Assembly (NCBI RefSeq): GCF_030151085.1 | Contig: NZ_JASLER010000038.1 | Location: forward strand, 9,355 to 73,354 | Reading direction: 5' to 3' | DNA: 64,000 nt | From: Bacteroides sp. | GTDB taxonomy: Bacteria; Bacteroidota; Bacteroidia; Bacteroidales; Bacteroidaceae | Part shown: piece by piece, positions 55,390 to 64,000 of the stretch | Numbering within the stretch: the stretch's first letter is position 1 | How the letters are laid out: every line of letters starts with the position of its first letter | The notes under the pieces: model-generated | Database searches by the model: none | What the model saw: the letters and a program-made list of their open reading frames with translations, nothing else | Told to the model about the DNA's origin: nothing | Made by a program: the position numbers and the translations under genes

Positions 55390-56405
55390 TTTTTAGGAGC
55401 AGGATTCATAATGTTAATAGCCTCGCGTACATACTGATAGATGTTAACAGCATTGTAATAGTCGTTCTGCACATTGTAGATAGCTATTCCAGCACGTGTA
55501 TAATCGGCTGAAGATTCCATTGTCCAGTAAGCAGCTTCAGCCAAAGCTCTGTCCGAACCATAATATCCGGTAAGCTTGTCAGAACCGTCCAATGAAACAG
55601 TAGATACGGCTACAATAAAGCGATCGGTCGGTATGCCCGGAGCGACCATTGCCAAACGAGCAGTTACTGACAACTGTGCATCATCTGCCACATTGTCCGT
55701 AGCAAGAATAATATGGTTGCAGCCAGCCAGCAAAGTTTGTCCAATCAAGTTTTCAGGATATCCCTGGAAGGTAAACAACTTCTTATCGTTGCTGCTTCTC
55801 CATGTAGACAAAGCGCCAAAAAAAGTATCCTGCTGCTTCTTTACTTCCGCTTTCTGTTCGGCAGTCATGTAAATAGGGTTTGTACCCTTGTATTCCACAA
55901 TCATACCGTCAAAAGCATCGGCATAACCGATTTGCTTAGTTAACTCAGTAGAAAGGTATGTATCAAAGGTACCGGTTTCAACACCTTCTTTTACTTTCTC
56001 GGTATACTCTTTCTTTATCTTATCAAAGCTGATGGTATAAACAACTTTGGTTCCTTTCTCACGCACAGTCTTCATATCGGCCAGTTCAAACTCTGCCAAC
56101 TCTGCCGGATACATCATAGAGATAACATCAAGGCTATCGGGAGCGTCAGAGATGTGTTGTCCACGGCTAAAAGGAGTTTTCTCACTATTATCAAACCAAG
56201 CATAAACTATCTTGTGATCGGAATTCTTGTAATCACGCAGGTTTTGCAGATATTTGGCATACAGTTCAGGATTCTTGTCTGCCAGGGTTGGCTCATCCAG
56301 TCCAAGACCTTCTACCTCTGTCCAGTCCGAACAAGCGGAAAGGGCAAACATGGAAAACAGAGCCAATGCTATTCCCTTGATTGAGTTTCTATATAATCTC
56401 TTCAT
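55386..56405 (-). CDS. GH18-fold lipoprotein without catalytic residues (probable glycan-binding protein)
   Basis: 339 residues; lipobox MFALSAC (cysteine 25) followed by SDWTEVEG. The body resembles a GH18 barrel (SHKIVYAWF-like start, DSLDVISMMYP, GTKVVYTISF, YADAFDGMIVEYKG). In the last segment the DxxDxDxE catalytic signature is reduced to DGMIVEYKG: the first D remains, but the second D is Ile, the third Glu and the catalytic Glu is Lys. It should therefore bind rather than cut N-glycan. It lies between SusD and the LamG lipoprotein in a PUL where the active GH18 is three genes away. Activity loss is read from sequence; the binding role is inference. Confidence 0.86.
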   Translation of the reverse strand: MKRLYRNSIKGIALALFSMFALSACSDWTEVEGLGLDEPTLADKNPELYAKYLQNLRDYKNSDHKIVYAWFDNSEKTPFSRGQHISDAPDSLDVISMMYPAELAEFELADMKTVREKGTKVVYTISFDKIKKEYTEKVKEGVETGTFDTYLSTELTKQIGYADAFDGMIVEYKGTNPIYMTAEQKAEVKKQQDTFFGALSTWRSSNDKKLFTFQGYPENLIGQTLLAGCNHIILATDNVADDAQLSVTARLAMVAPGIPTDRFIVAVSTVSLDGSDKLTGYYGSDRALAEAAYWTMESSADYTRAGIAIYNVQNDYYNAVNIYQYVREAINIMNPAPKK

Positions 56406-56423
56406 ACTATTTTTCTTTAAAGG

Positions 56424-58013
56424 TTATTTCTTTGCAGCCCACCATACGTCGGTACCCATATTGTCGGGTCCTTTGAGGAACTTGCTCACTGCATTTTGTA
56501 CATTCTCCGTATTGCTGGTATATTCTTCAGAAGGATAAGGCATGCGTCGTGCACCACGGTTGCTGTCCACTATTCCACCGCTACGGTTGCCATCGGCAGA
56601 GGCAGGGATTAATTTAGGATATCCCGTGCGGCGATAATCGGCCCAAGCCTCGTTGCCCAAGGGCCAGTTGGCAATCCACTTCTGGGTAATAATACGCTCC
56701 TGTTTCTTCTCAGCGCTGGCAGCGTCGTCCCATTTGATGGTGATGTCAGTCAGATTTCCCGAGTAGGTATAAATGCCTGAAGGATCTTTATACACAGCAG
56801 GCACACTCTGGTCGTCTTCCGCATAAGTATCAGCTCCTGCCACGCCCCATTGTTCAAAGGAGAGTGCGATGCCCCGATTGTAGAAGTCACCGGCATTGCC
56901 ACCCATATCAAAACCGAATATAGCTTTGCCCTCGGCACGCAAGAAAGCAACCTCGGCAGCATTCATCCAAAGAACAGGATCATTGGAAGACATCTTGATG
57001 CGAGAGTATTTGTTGAAATATTCAGTCATCTTAGCCATATTGATACTGCGGCGAAGACCTACGTAAGCCTCTCCCGTCCATCCCGATTGTTCGAAATAGC
57101 TGGCGCGACGAGCGTCTTTGTACCCATTCATGTAGCAGATGATATCGGCTGCGGCATGTGCATCGCCACCGGTTTTTTCTTCGTTATAGCGTACAGCAGT
57201 ATAAATAGGATTAGGAAGGGTACCAAAGTATTTCCAAGTAGCATTATCTGCATTGGTTTCAATCAGTCCCAATTCTTGCTTCACGGCACTTTCTGCCATT
57301 TCTTTTGCTTTTGTAGGATTGGCGTATGCTATGCGGATAGCAAGGCGCAATTTCAGGGAGTTGGCAAACTTTACCCATTTTTGAACATTGCCACTATATA
57401 CATAGTCGGCAGTAGCAACCAACGCGGCATTCTTGTTCTCAGTCAAGGTAGCAATAGAGGCATCGAGTTCTTCAAAGAATTTATTGTAAACCTCTTCCTG
57501 TGAGTCGTAAGGAATGGAAATCTTTCCGTCCTGTCCGATTTTTGAGTAAGGAATAGCACCGTAAGTATCAGTAACGCGGCTCATTGCAGCCACCTTTATA
57601 ATCTGTGCAATAGCAAAAGGAACCGGGTTGTCAGTCTTCTCGGACACCATCTGAATGGTGTTCAAATTGCTGTACAGTGTAGAGATTATGCGGTCACTAA
57701 TCATAAATACGCGAGTCCAGTCATTTTTGGCATCGAAGTTCGAGATAGTGTTAGACCAACCACTGTTTGAGTCGGCAAAGTAGCCACCCATCGGACCACC
57801 CAACAAACAGTCAGTGAACTGTGTGGTGTTGATATCCGAAGAAATCACAGTGCTCGCCAAGTTACTCATAGCCGAGCCCAAGGCATAGTCATCAGCACCC
57901 AAGTCACCCGGTTGATAAGGATTGGAATTGATATCCATAAAGTTGCCCGTACACGACATAAAGCCAAATGTAAGTGAGCCTATAATCAGTTTATTTATAA
58001 TGTTCTTTTTCAT
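56424..58013 (-). CDS. SusD/RagB-like surface glycan-binding lipoprotein (SusD_2-type)
   Basis: 529 residues; lipobox GFMSC (cysteine 21), then TGNFMDINSNPYQPGDL. Body shows SusD_2-type marks: VTDTYGAIPYSKIGQDGK, WVKFANSLKLRLAIRIAY, ERIITQKWIANWPLGNEAWADYRRTGYPK and MPYPSEEYTSN. It is the lid of the SusC pore encoded 12 bases upstream. It is more like the SusD proteins of the GH84 PUL than the SusD at 15159. Confidence 0.95.
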   Translation of the reverse strand: MKKNIINKLIIGSLTFGFMSCTGNFMDINSNPYQPGDLGADDYALGSAMSNLASTVISSDINTTQFTDCLLGGPMGGYFADSNSGWSNTISNFDAKNDWTRVFMISDRIISTLYSNLNTIQMVSEKTDNPVPFAIAQIIKVAAMSRVTDTYGAIPYSKIGQDGKISIPYDSQEEVYNKFFEELDASIATLTENKNAALVATADYVYSGNVQKWVKFANSLKLRLAIRIAYANPTKAKEMAESAVKQELGLIETNADNATWKYFGTLPNPIYTAVRYNEEKTGGDAHAAADIICYMNGYKDARRASYFEQSGWTGEAYVGLRRSINMAKMTEYFNKYSRIKMSSNDPVLWMNAAEVAFLRAEGKAIFGFDMGGNAGDFYNRGIALSFEQWGVAGADTYAEDDQSVPAVYKDPSGIYTYSGNLTDITIKWDDAASAEKKQERIITQKWIANWPLGNEAWADYRRTGYPKLIPASADGNRSGGIVDSNRGARRMPYPSEEYTSNTENVQNAVSKFLKGPDNMGTDVWWAAKK

Positions 58014-58025
58014 GTTAATCCGCTA

Positions 58026-61000
58026 TTAAAATTTGAAGTTCAGACTGAAACCGATATTACGCAGGGCTGGCATCATGAAATAGTCGATACCCTGATAGAA
58101 GTTATCAGTAGAAGCTACACTTTCAGGATCGAAAGGTGCTTTGTTGTAAATCATCCATAGGTTGCGACCTACAAGTGAAACGCGAATGTCGCATACATCT
58201 TTCAACAACTTGCGGGAGATAGTATAGCCTAGCGATACTTCCTGTAAACGAATGTTGGTTGCCGAATAGGTGTAGAATTGAGGAACAGACGTGCCACTAC
58301 CCACTACGCTATACCAAGTTTGAGGATTGATAAAGTCGTTACCATTGATGCCTACATAACCCAGGTCACGTGCGTCGGCCGAAGCTTCGGACACACCGTA
58401 GTAGTCGAGCATAGCCTGTGTACGCGAGTAAACCACTCCACCAAGGCGAGCCGATACCATAAAACCAAAGTCAAGGTCTTTCCAGTTGAAATTATTGCGC
58501 CATGCCAGATTTCCCTTCGGTAATACACTGCCCAACTTGATGTATTTGTTAGGATTCTGAATAGTTTCAGTAGATACATTTCCATTCTGATCGACATAGA
58601 TATTACCATTACCATCACGTTTCATATCAATCAATGAATAGAGGTCGCCCATGCTACCGCCTTCGCGCAAGAGGAAACGAGCTTCGCCCAAACCACCCAT
58701 ATTCAGTGTATTCAATGAGAAACGTTCACCGGTGATGGGGTTGATAGCATTGTCGGCCAATGTAAGAATCTTGTTCTTATTTGTTGAGTAGGTGATTCCT
58801 GTATCCCATGTAAACTTGTTCCAAGTATTCTTAAATCCTAATGACAATTCGACACCGGAGTTGCGTACGGCACCTGTTTGAATATACATGGCGGACCAAC
58901 CGCTTACGGGTAATTGTGGATTAAATGTCTGGTTCATAGTCTTGGCGTTATAGTAAGTCACGTCCAGATTGAAATTCTTCAGGAAGCGTAAAGTCAAACC
59001 AAGTTCCCAGGAATTGGTACGTTCGGGTTTCAAGTTGTACAGAGGATACTGAGTCATGATACTCCACTGTCCTGAACTTGCATTCCATTCATAACGAGGA
59101 TTTGCCAAGTATCTGGAGAAGGGGCTACCTACGGATGCCCATGAACCGCGAATCTTCATAAATGATATAAGGTCTTTATTCAGTCCCGGCATCAATTCGG
59201 ACAATACTACCGAACCACCGATAGAAGGATAGAAGAAAGAACTGCTGTTTGAGTTGGGACCTGCCAACTGTGAAGGCCAGTCGTTACGTCCGGTCAACGT
59301 CAGGTAGTAAGTGCTCTTATAGCCTAGTTCGGCAGAGGCAAACAGAGACTGCGTCTGCTCACGCCAGCCTTCTTGCAAACGCTGTGTCTTGCTGGCACTA
59401 AGATTCTGAATAGCGAAATAGTTAGTATATCCCGGCTGTTCATCTCCAAAAGCATCACTTCCGTCAGCAATGGGTCCACGCACTTTCATGGCATCCGAAC
59501 GAACGTCGGAGAAAGAACCACCAATATTGGCTTGCAGTGTCCAGTTTTCACCGAAGTTTTTACTAATGTTCAGTAGGAAGTCGGCATAAAGTTGCTTATC
59601 CTGAGTTTTAGTGATGCTGTACAGACCACGAGAAGATTTCTCGGTAAGCTGTGAATTGGTCGATGCATAAAATTTCTCGGTATAGTCATTGTTGGAGTTA
59701 TCCAGACGGACACGTCCCGATATACTCAACCAGTCTAGAATCTGATAGCTAAGTCCGGCATTCAGCATGTAGCGGTCTTTCTTGTTCTCACGTAAGTTAC
59801 GGTTGTTAATCCAGTACGGGTTCTGCATAGCCATTGCCTCGTCGCCTATAGGCCAGTACTGCGTATTGATTTTGCGGGCGGCATCATAGCGTTCGTACAT
59901 GCGGATATCTTCCCAGTCGTTACCACGAGGGAAAAGATAAGCACCTACCAGCGGGTTGTTATAGGCACCCTGATTGGTCATATTGCGGTCGTTCTGCAAG
60001 ATGTAGCTTGCACCGATATCGAGCTTCATCTTATCATTAAGGAAAGAAGTGGTATTGCGTACGGTAAAGTTATAACGGTTGTATTTGTTGTTAGGAACGA
60101 TACCTTTAGAGTTGAGCGCAGCAGCCGATGCATAAGTCTGGTTCTTCTCAGTACCGGTTGACATAGAGATGGTTTCTGTACCCACAATACCGGTTTGAAA
60201 GTAGTCGTCACGGGGGCTATAACCGTAGTTATTGGCTTCGTTCAGACGGGCTCCCCAACTAAGTGCACCTTTATTGGTAGAGATACCGTTCGATCCTGTA
60301 CCGTAACGGTTTTGGAAACTCGGCATCACAAATGGAGTGGTAAACTCGGTATTGCTGCTTACGGTCAGATTAAGTTTTCCCTCTTTACCTTTCTTGGTAG
60401 TAATGATAATAGCACCATTGGCAGCCTCCGAGCCATACAATGCAGCAGCCGCAGCACCAGTCAGTACCGACATGGATTCAATGTCATCGGGATTGATATC
60501 GGCAATAGGTTCAGAAGAACCTTGAGAATCGAATTCTGTACCACCACTGTTGCCACGACCCGAGAAGATTGGCACACCATCTATTACGTAAAGAGCATTG
60601 GAAGACTGCATGATGGATTTTGTACCACGCATTACCACCTTAGACACACCTCCCACACCAGATGAGGAGGCGTTGATATTGACACCTGCCACTTTGCCAC
60701 TCAGGGAGTTAACGAAGTTAGCGTCTTTGTTGGCATTCAGAGCAGCAGTGTTCACCTCCTGTACATTGTAGCTCAACGCCTTCGTAGCACGTTTGATACC
60801 GAGGGCGGTTACCACAACTTCTTCAATCAATTGCGAATCGCCTTGCATCATCACATTGATAGGGGCAGAACCTTTAACGGCAATCTCTTGTGATGTGTAA
60901 CCGATGTAAGAGAACTGAATAACAGGGTTTGCTTCGTTAGTAGTCAGTGTAAAGTTACCGTCAAGATCGGTAATACAGCCATTGCTTGTACCTTTAACCA

Positions 61001-61412
61001 ACACATTTACACCAATCAGCGGACCCATATCATCCGATACGACTCCGGTAACCGTGCGTTCTTTGCCTTGCTGGTTTCCTTGTTGTTGAGAATTGCTTTT
61101 CTCTGAAAGATAGACGATGTTATCTTCCACCTTATACGAAATGTTTTTCCCTTTAAGAATTGTGTTCAACGCATCTGTTATCGACGCATCTTTCACCTTG
61201 ACATTCTCCACGGATAACGCCGCTAGTTTGTCGTCATAGAAAAATTGATACTTTGATTGAGATTTAATCTGTTCAATGACTGTGCCTAATGTAGCACGAG
61301 ACACATTCAAGTTCAACTGGGCAAAGCCCCATTGAGCAGAAACCGTCATGAACAACAAGACTAATAAAGCTCGCATAAACATCGAACTCTGAAAAGCATG
61401 ATTGTTTTTCAT
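58026..61412 (-). CDS. SusC/RagA-family TonB-dependent transporter with STN domain (N-glycan PUL)
   Basis: 1128 residues from the ATG at 61412, which follows an AAACAAAAATT leader; a TTG two codons earlier is less likely. Signal peptide LLVLLFMTVSAQWGFAQ, STN domain (about 33-105, GTVIEQIKSQSKYQFFYDD), carboxypeptidase-D-like domain (about 118-195), TonB-box-like EEVVVTALGIKR, plug (VMRGTKSIMQSS, VIDGVPIF, AALYGSEAANGAIIITTKKG) and a barrel ending IGFSLNFKF. The STN domain implies control by an ECF sigma/anti-sigma system, but no such genes lie between here and the window end, so they are either upstream of the GH92 or elsewhere. LVGAYLFPRGNDW links it with the SusC proteins of the GH84 PUL. 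Confidence 0.96.
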   Translation of the reverse strand: MKNNHAFQSSMFMRALLVLLFMTVSAQWGFAQLNLNVSRATLGTVIEQIKSQSKYQFFYDDKLAALSVENVKVKDASITDALNTILKGKNISYKVEDNIVYLSEKSNSQQQGNQQGKERTVTGVVSDDMGPLIGVNVLVKGTSNGCITDLDGNFTLTTNEANPVIQFSYIGYTSQEIAVKGSAPINVMMQGDSQLIEEVVVTALGIKRATKALSYNVQEVNTAALNANKDANFVNSLSGKVAGVNINASSSGVGGVSKVVMRGTKSIMQSSNALYVIDGVPIFSGRGNSGGTEFDSQGSSEPIADINPDDIESMSVLTGAAAAALYGSEAANGAIIITTKKGKEGKLNLTVSSNTEFTTPFVMPSFQNRYGTGSNGISTNKGALSWGARLNEANNYGYSPRDDYFQTGIVGTETISMSTGTEKNQTYASAAALNSKGIVPNNKYNRYNFTVRNTTSFLNDKMKLDIGASYILQNDRNMTNQGAYNNPLVGAYLFPRGNDWEDIRMYERYDAARKINTQYWPIGDEAMAMQNPYWINNRNLRENKKDRYMLNAGLSYQILDWLSISGRVRLDNSNNDYTEKFYASTNSQLTEKSSRGLYSITKTQDKQLYADFLLNISKNFGENWTLQANIGGSFSDVRSDAMKVRGPIADGSDAFGDEQPGYTNYFAIQNLSASKTQRLQEGWREQTQSLFASAELGYKSTYYLTLTGRNDWPSQLAGPNSNSSSFFYPSIGGSVVLSELMPGLNKDLISFMKIRGSWASVGSPFSRYLANPRYEWNASSGQWSIMTQYPLYNLKPERTNSWELGLTLRFLKNFNLDVTYYNAKTMNQTFNPQLPVSGWSAMYIQTGAVRNSGVELSLGFKNTWNKFTWDTGITYSTNKNKILTLADNAINPITGERFSLNTLNMGGLGEARFLLREGGSMGDLYSLIDMKRDGNGNIYVDQNGNVSTETIQNPNKYIKLGSVLPKGNLAWRNNFNWKDLDFGFMVSARLGGVVYSRTQAMLDYYGVSEASADARDLGYVGINGNDFINPQTWYSVVGSGTSVPQFYTYSATNIRLQEVSLGYTISRKLLKDVCDIRVSLVGRNLWMIYNKAPFDPESVASTDNFYQGIDYFMMPALRNIGFSLNFKF

Positions 61413-61918
61413 AAACAAAAATTATAGGTTATACAATAATTACTTCAAGAGATTCCTTCTCTTGCTTTCGTATATAGAACAACGCTACCTAAAAATACAC
61501 TTAGTCCAAAAATACATTTTTTATCATTAATGCGATTCAGTAGTAGGATTTATTCCTTTTTTCCCGGTATATGCATATTTAATACCTTATATATAATACA
61601 AATGATCGAGCAGATATACTAAGAAAAAATAATGAATTTATTAAACTGTTTGATAATTGCCAGTTCGTGTTTGCCCGTTTTTTTACCATAAATCTAAATG
61701 TTATATTTTATATCCCTTTCCTTCCAACTTTTTCTACAGGGAAAATCCAAAAGATAGGCTTTCTATATACAACAATTAATCTGTCAATAAATACTTACTC
61801 TATTTAAGAGGGAATTAAATAAAAAAAATGAAGAATTGCCATGCGACGTGTGTACCGCATAGCTAGAATCTTCATTTAATTCAATTTTACCTATACCAGA
61901 TAGGTATTCCAATTGCTA
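61413..61918. promoter_or_regulatory. AT-rich upstream region of SusC with paired CCtAAAAATACA elements
   Basis: 505 bases without a gene between the SusC start and the stop of the upstream GH92. Two near-identical elements occur 18 bases apart, CCTAAAAATACA (61488-61499) and CCAAAAATACA (61506-61516). The second contains CAAAAATA (61507-61514), a minus-strand TATTTTTG that fits the TAnnTTTG -7 form, about 100 bases before the SusC ATG. The pair could be a regulator site or an ECF-dependent promoter; I cannot tell which. No hairpin terminator or other gene was recognised. Confidence 0.45.
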
Positions 61919-64000
61919 TTACTTTGTTTTCAATTCATTCGAAAAAGAATAAGGATAATCTTCCGTTTGAGTGCCTCTTTGTATATTGGGCTTATTACCC
62001 ATTTCAAAATCCAATACACCTCCTTTTATCAGATCACCATGTTTCAAGAAATTCTTGCTATAATCATTTCCGTTTATCCGGAGAGATTCAATATAAAGAT
62101 TATCGGCAGAATTATTAGCTGCATCAATTGTCAAGCTATTACCATTCTCAAAATGGAGAGTCGCTTTTTTGAACAATGGAGCACCTAATACATACTCATC
62201 CGTACCCGGACAAACCGGATAGAAACCTAATGCAGAGAATACATACCAAGCAGAAGTCTGACCGTTATCTTCATCACCACAATAACCGTCGGGACCGGCA
62301 GTGTACATACGGTTCATCACCTGACGTAACCAGTATTGTGCTTTCCACGGCTGACCGGCATAATTATACATGTAAATCATGTGCTGTATAGGTTGATTAC
62401 CATGAGCATAATTACCCATATTCATCACGGTCATTTCACGTATTTCGTGGATTACCTGACCGTAATAACTATCGTCGAACAATGGAGGAACGATGAAAAC
62501 AGAATCCAGCATCTGAACAAAGCTCTCTTTACCGCCCATCAAATCAATCAGACCTTGGGGGTCATGGAATACTGACCATGAATAGTGCCAGCTATTACCT
62601 TCCGTAAAGGCATCCCCCCACTTCAAAGGTGAGAAAGGGGATTGGAATTGTCCGTCCTTGTTACGACCACGCATCAATTTGCTATCCTTGTCGAACACAT
62701 TCTTGTAGTTCATGGCACGGCTCGCAAAAAGCTTCTGTTCTTTCTTGGGGCGGTTCAAAGCCTTAGACATCTGGTAGATACACCAGTCATCGTAAGCGTA
62801 TTCCAAAGTACGGGCAGCGTTCTCATTGATTTTCACATCGTAAGGTACATAGCCTAATTCATTGTAATATTCATGTCCAAGACGTCCGGTAGAAGATACT
62901 TCGGGATGTACATTCTTTGTTCCGTGAATCAACCCTTCGTAGAGCGTGTTGACATCATCTACTTTAACACCTTTCAGATAAGCATCGGCAAGTACGGAAG
63001 CCGAATTATTGCCAATCATGCAACCACGATGACCGGGACTTGCCCATTCGGGGAAGAAGCCGCTTTCTTTATAGGTATTCACCAAACCTTCCTGAATCTG
63101 CTTGTTTACCGACGGATACATCAGGTTAAGGAAAGGGAACAGACAACGGAAAGTATCCCAAAAGCCGGTATCGGTATACATATATCCGGGCAATACTTGT
63201 CCGTTATAAGGACTATAATGAATAGGATTTCCAGCCTCATCCAGTTCGTAGAAGGAACGGGGGAAAAGCACCGAACGGTACAGGCAAGAGTAGAATGTAC
63301 GGATTTGATCCAGGTTGCCCCCTTCTACATCAATCTTTCCGAGGACTTGGTTCCAGGCTGACTGCCCTTTTTGCACTAAAGCTTCGAAACTGTCATTACC
63401 CAGTTCTTGCAAATTTCTGTCGGCTTGCTCAGGACTGATAAACGAAGAGGCTACACGGGCATGCACCACTTCGCCTTTGCGGGTTTTGAAGCCGATGATG
63501 GCACCGGCATGATCTGCCGTTTCTTCGAGGTTGTTCTCTTTCAAGGCACCATTGGCAACGGAAGCTTTGTAAGTGAACGGTTTATCAAACTCTATCACAA
63601 AATAGTTCTTGAAGTTATCAGGAACACCACCGCTATTACGGGTAGTATAGCCGACAATACGGTTCTGCTCCGGAAGTATCTTCACGTAGGAACCTTTGTC
63701 AAAAGCATCGACTACAATATAAGAATGTTCATTCTCGGGGAAGGTGAAACGGAACAGCACTGCACGGTCTGTAGGAGTAAACTCTGTTACCACATCATGT
63801 TCAGCCAAATATACCTTATAATAATGGGGCATTGCCACTTCTCCTTTATGGGAGAACCAGCTGGCGCGCTTGTCTTCATCGAATTCAGGCTTGCCAACTA
63901 CCGGCATAATGGAAAACTGACCGTAATCGTTAATCCACGGACTAGGTTGGTGCGTTTGTTTGAATCCACGAATCTTGTTAGCTGTATATACATATTGCCA
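61919..64000 (-). CDS. GH92 family alpha-mannosidase (5' end outside window)
   Basis: The frame stays open to base 64000 (694 residues here), so the start is upstream; the ATG at 63907 is internal. Homologous blocks: FWDTFRCLFPFLNLMYPS, EGNSWHYSWSVFHDPQGL, GMNYAHGNQPIQHM-like YAHGNQPIQHMIYMYNYAGQ and GDEDNGQTSAWYVFSALGFYPVCPG near the C-terminus, ending LDFEMGNKPNIQRG. It is on the same strand as the N-glycan PUL, 505 bases upstream of SusC, so it is probably a separate transcript or the end of an upstream operon. The DEDNGQTSAW block differs from the other two GH92 proteins, again pointing to different linkage or acceptor preferences. Confidence 0.93.
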   Translation of the reverse strand, partial: WQYVYTANKIRGFKQTHQPSPWINDYGQFSIMPVVGKPEFDEDKRASWFSHKGEVAMPHYYKVYLAEHDVVTEFTPTDRAVLFRFTFPENEHSYIVVDAFDKGSYVKILPEQNRIVGYTTRNSGGVPDNFKNYFVIEFDKPFTYKASVANGALKENNLEETADHAGAIIGFKTRKGEVVHARVASSFISPEQADRNLQELGNDSFEALVQKGQSAWNQVLGKIDVEGGNLDQIRTFYSCLYRSVLFPRSFYELDEAGNPIHYSPYNGQVLPGYMYTDTGFWDTFRCLFPFLNLMYPSVNKQIQEGLVNTYKESGFFPEWASPGHRGCMIGNNSASVLADAYLKGVKVDDVNTLYEGLIHGTKNVHPEVSSTGRLGHEYYNELGYVPYDVKINENAARTLEYAYDDWCIYQMSKALNRPKKEQKLFASRAMNYKNVFDKDSKLMRGRNKDGQFQSPFSPLKWGDAFTEGNSWHYSWSVFHDPQGLIDLMGGKESFVQMLDSVFIVPPLFDDSYYGQVIHEIREMTVMNMGNYAHGNQPIQHMIYMYNYAGQPWKAQYWLRQVMNRMYTAGPDGYCGDEDNGQTSAWYVFSALGFYPVCPGTDEYVLGAPLFKKATLHFENGNSLTIDAANNSADNLYIESLRINGNDYSKNFLKHGDLIKGGVLDFEMGNKPNIQRGTQTEDYPYSFSNELKTK

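Noticed and set aside
56850..57503. 217-codon ORF on the + strand
   Set aside because: Antisense to the SusD gene; no domain or start signal.
1..64000. CRISPR arrays, insertion sequences, phage genes, tRNA or rRNA
   Set aside because: No direct-repeat/spacer arrays, transposase or integrase motifs, or tRNA cloverleaf or rRNA sequence were seen on either strand.

Overview
The window is a stretch of chromosome from a gut Bacteroides-type bacterium (Bacteroidota). The basis is four SusC/SusD pairs, glycoside hydrolase loci of polysaccharide-utilisation (PUL) type, lipoprotein-rich secreted enzymes, and promoter -7 boxes of the form TAnnTTTG. The exact species cannot be told from the sequence alone. 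No rRNA, tRNA, CRISPR array, transposase or integrase was seen.

Region 1 (1-12,492, + strand) is the end of a PUL with two tandem, related SusC/SusD pairs followed by a secreted GH84 beta-N-acetylglucosaminidase. The first SusC is cut by the window start and carries an STN signalling domain. Region 2 (12,563-28,784, - strand) holds an ECF sigma factor, a SusC/SusD pair of a different clade and a lipid-free secreted double-GH43 enzyme. It is preceded by a membrane-anchored propeller/AraC-type regulator, a heparinase II/III-like polysaccharide lyase and a SLC13-type transporter with two TrkA-C domains.

Region 3 (28,998-43,101, + strand) is mostly housekeeping: an AraC-type regulator, a PAS histidine kinase, miaA, a diacylglycerol-kinase-like lipid kinase, kdsA (KDO synthesis), an M16 protease, an ABC permease/ATPase pair, an NlpC/P60 lipoprotein, a TraB/GumN protein and a small histidine kinase. 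It contains two non-coding elements that I could derive from the sequence. One is a ~63-nt minus-strand small RNA with a complete Bacteroides promoter and intrinsic terminator (29,915-30,013). The other is a ~200-nt rod-like structured RNA upstream of the second kinase (about 41,945-42,190), which resembles 6S RNA or an attenuator.

Region 4 (43,171-64,000, - strand) is a high-mannose N-glycan type PUL: an STN-bearing SusC, SusD, a GH18-fold lipoprotein that has lost its catalytic residues, a DUF1735/LamG binding lipoprotein, an active-site-complete GH18 endo-beta-N-acetylglucosaminidase, a GH97, a GH92, an MFS transporter, a cytoplasmic GH130 phosphorylase and another GH92. A third GH92 lies upstream and runs off the window. 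The inferred pathway is: surface GH18 releases the glycan, SusC/D imports it, periplasmic GH92 enzymes (perhaps with GH97) trim the alpha-linked sugars to Man-beta-1,4-GlcNAc, the MFS protein carries this disaccharide inward, and GH130 splits it with phosphate. Together with GH84, the window points to a specialist in host glycoprotein glycans.
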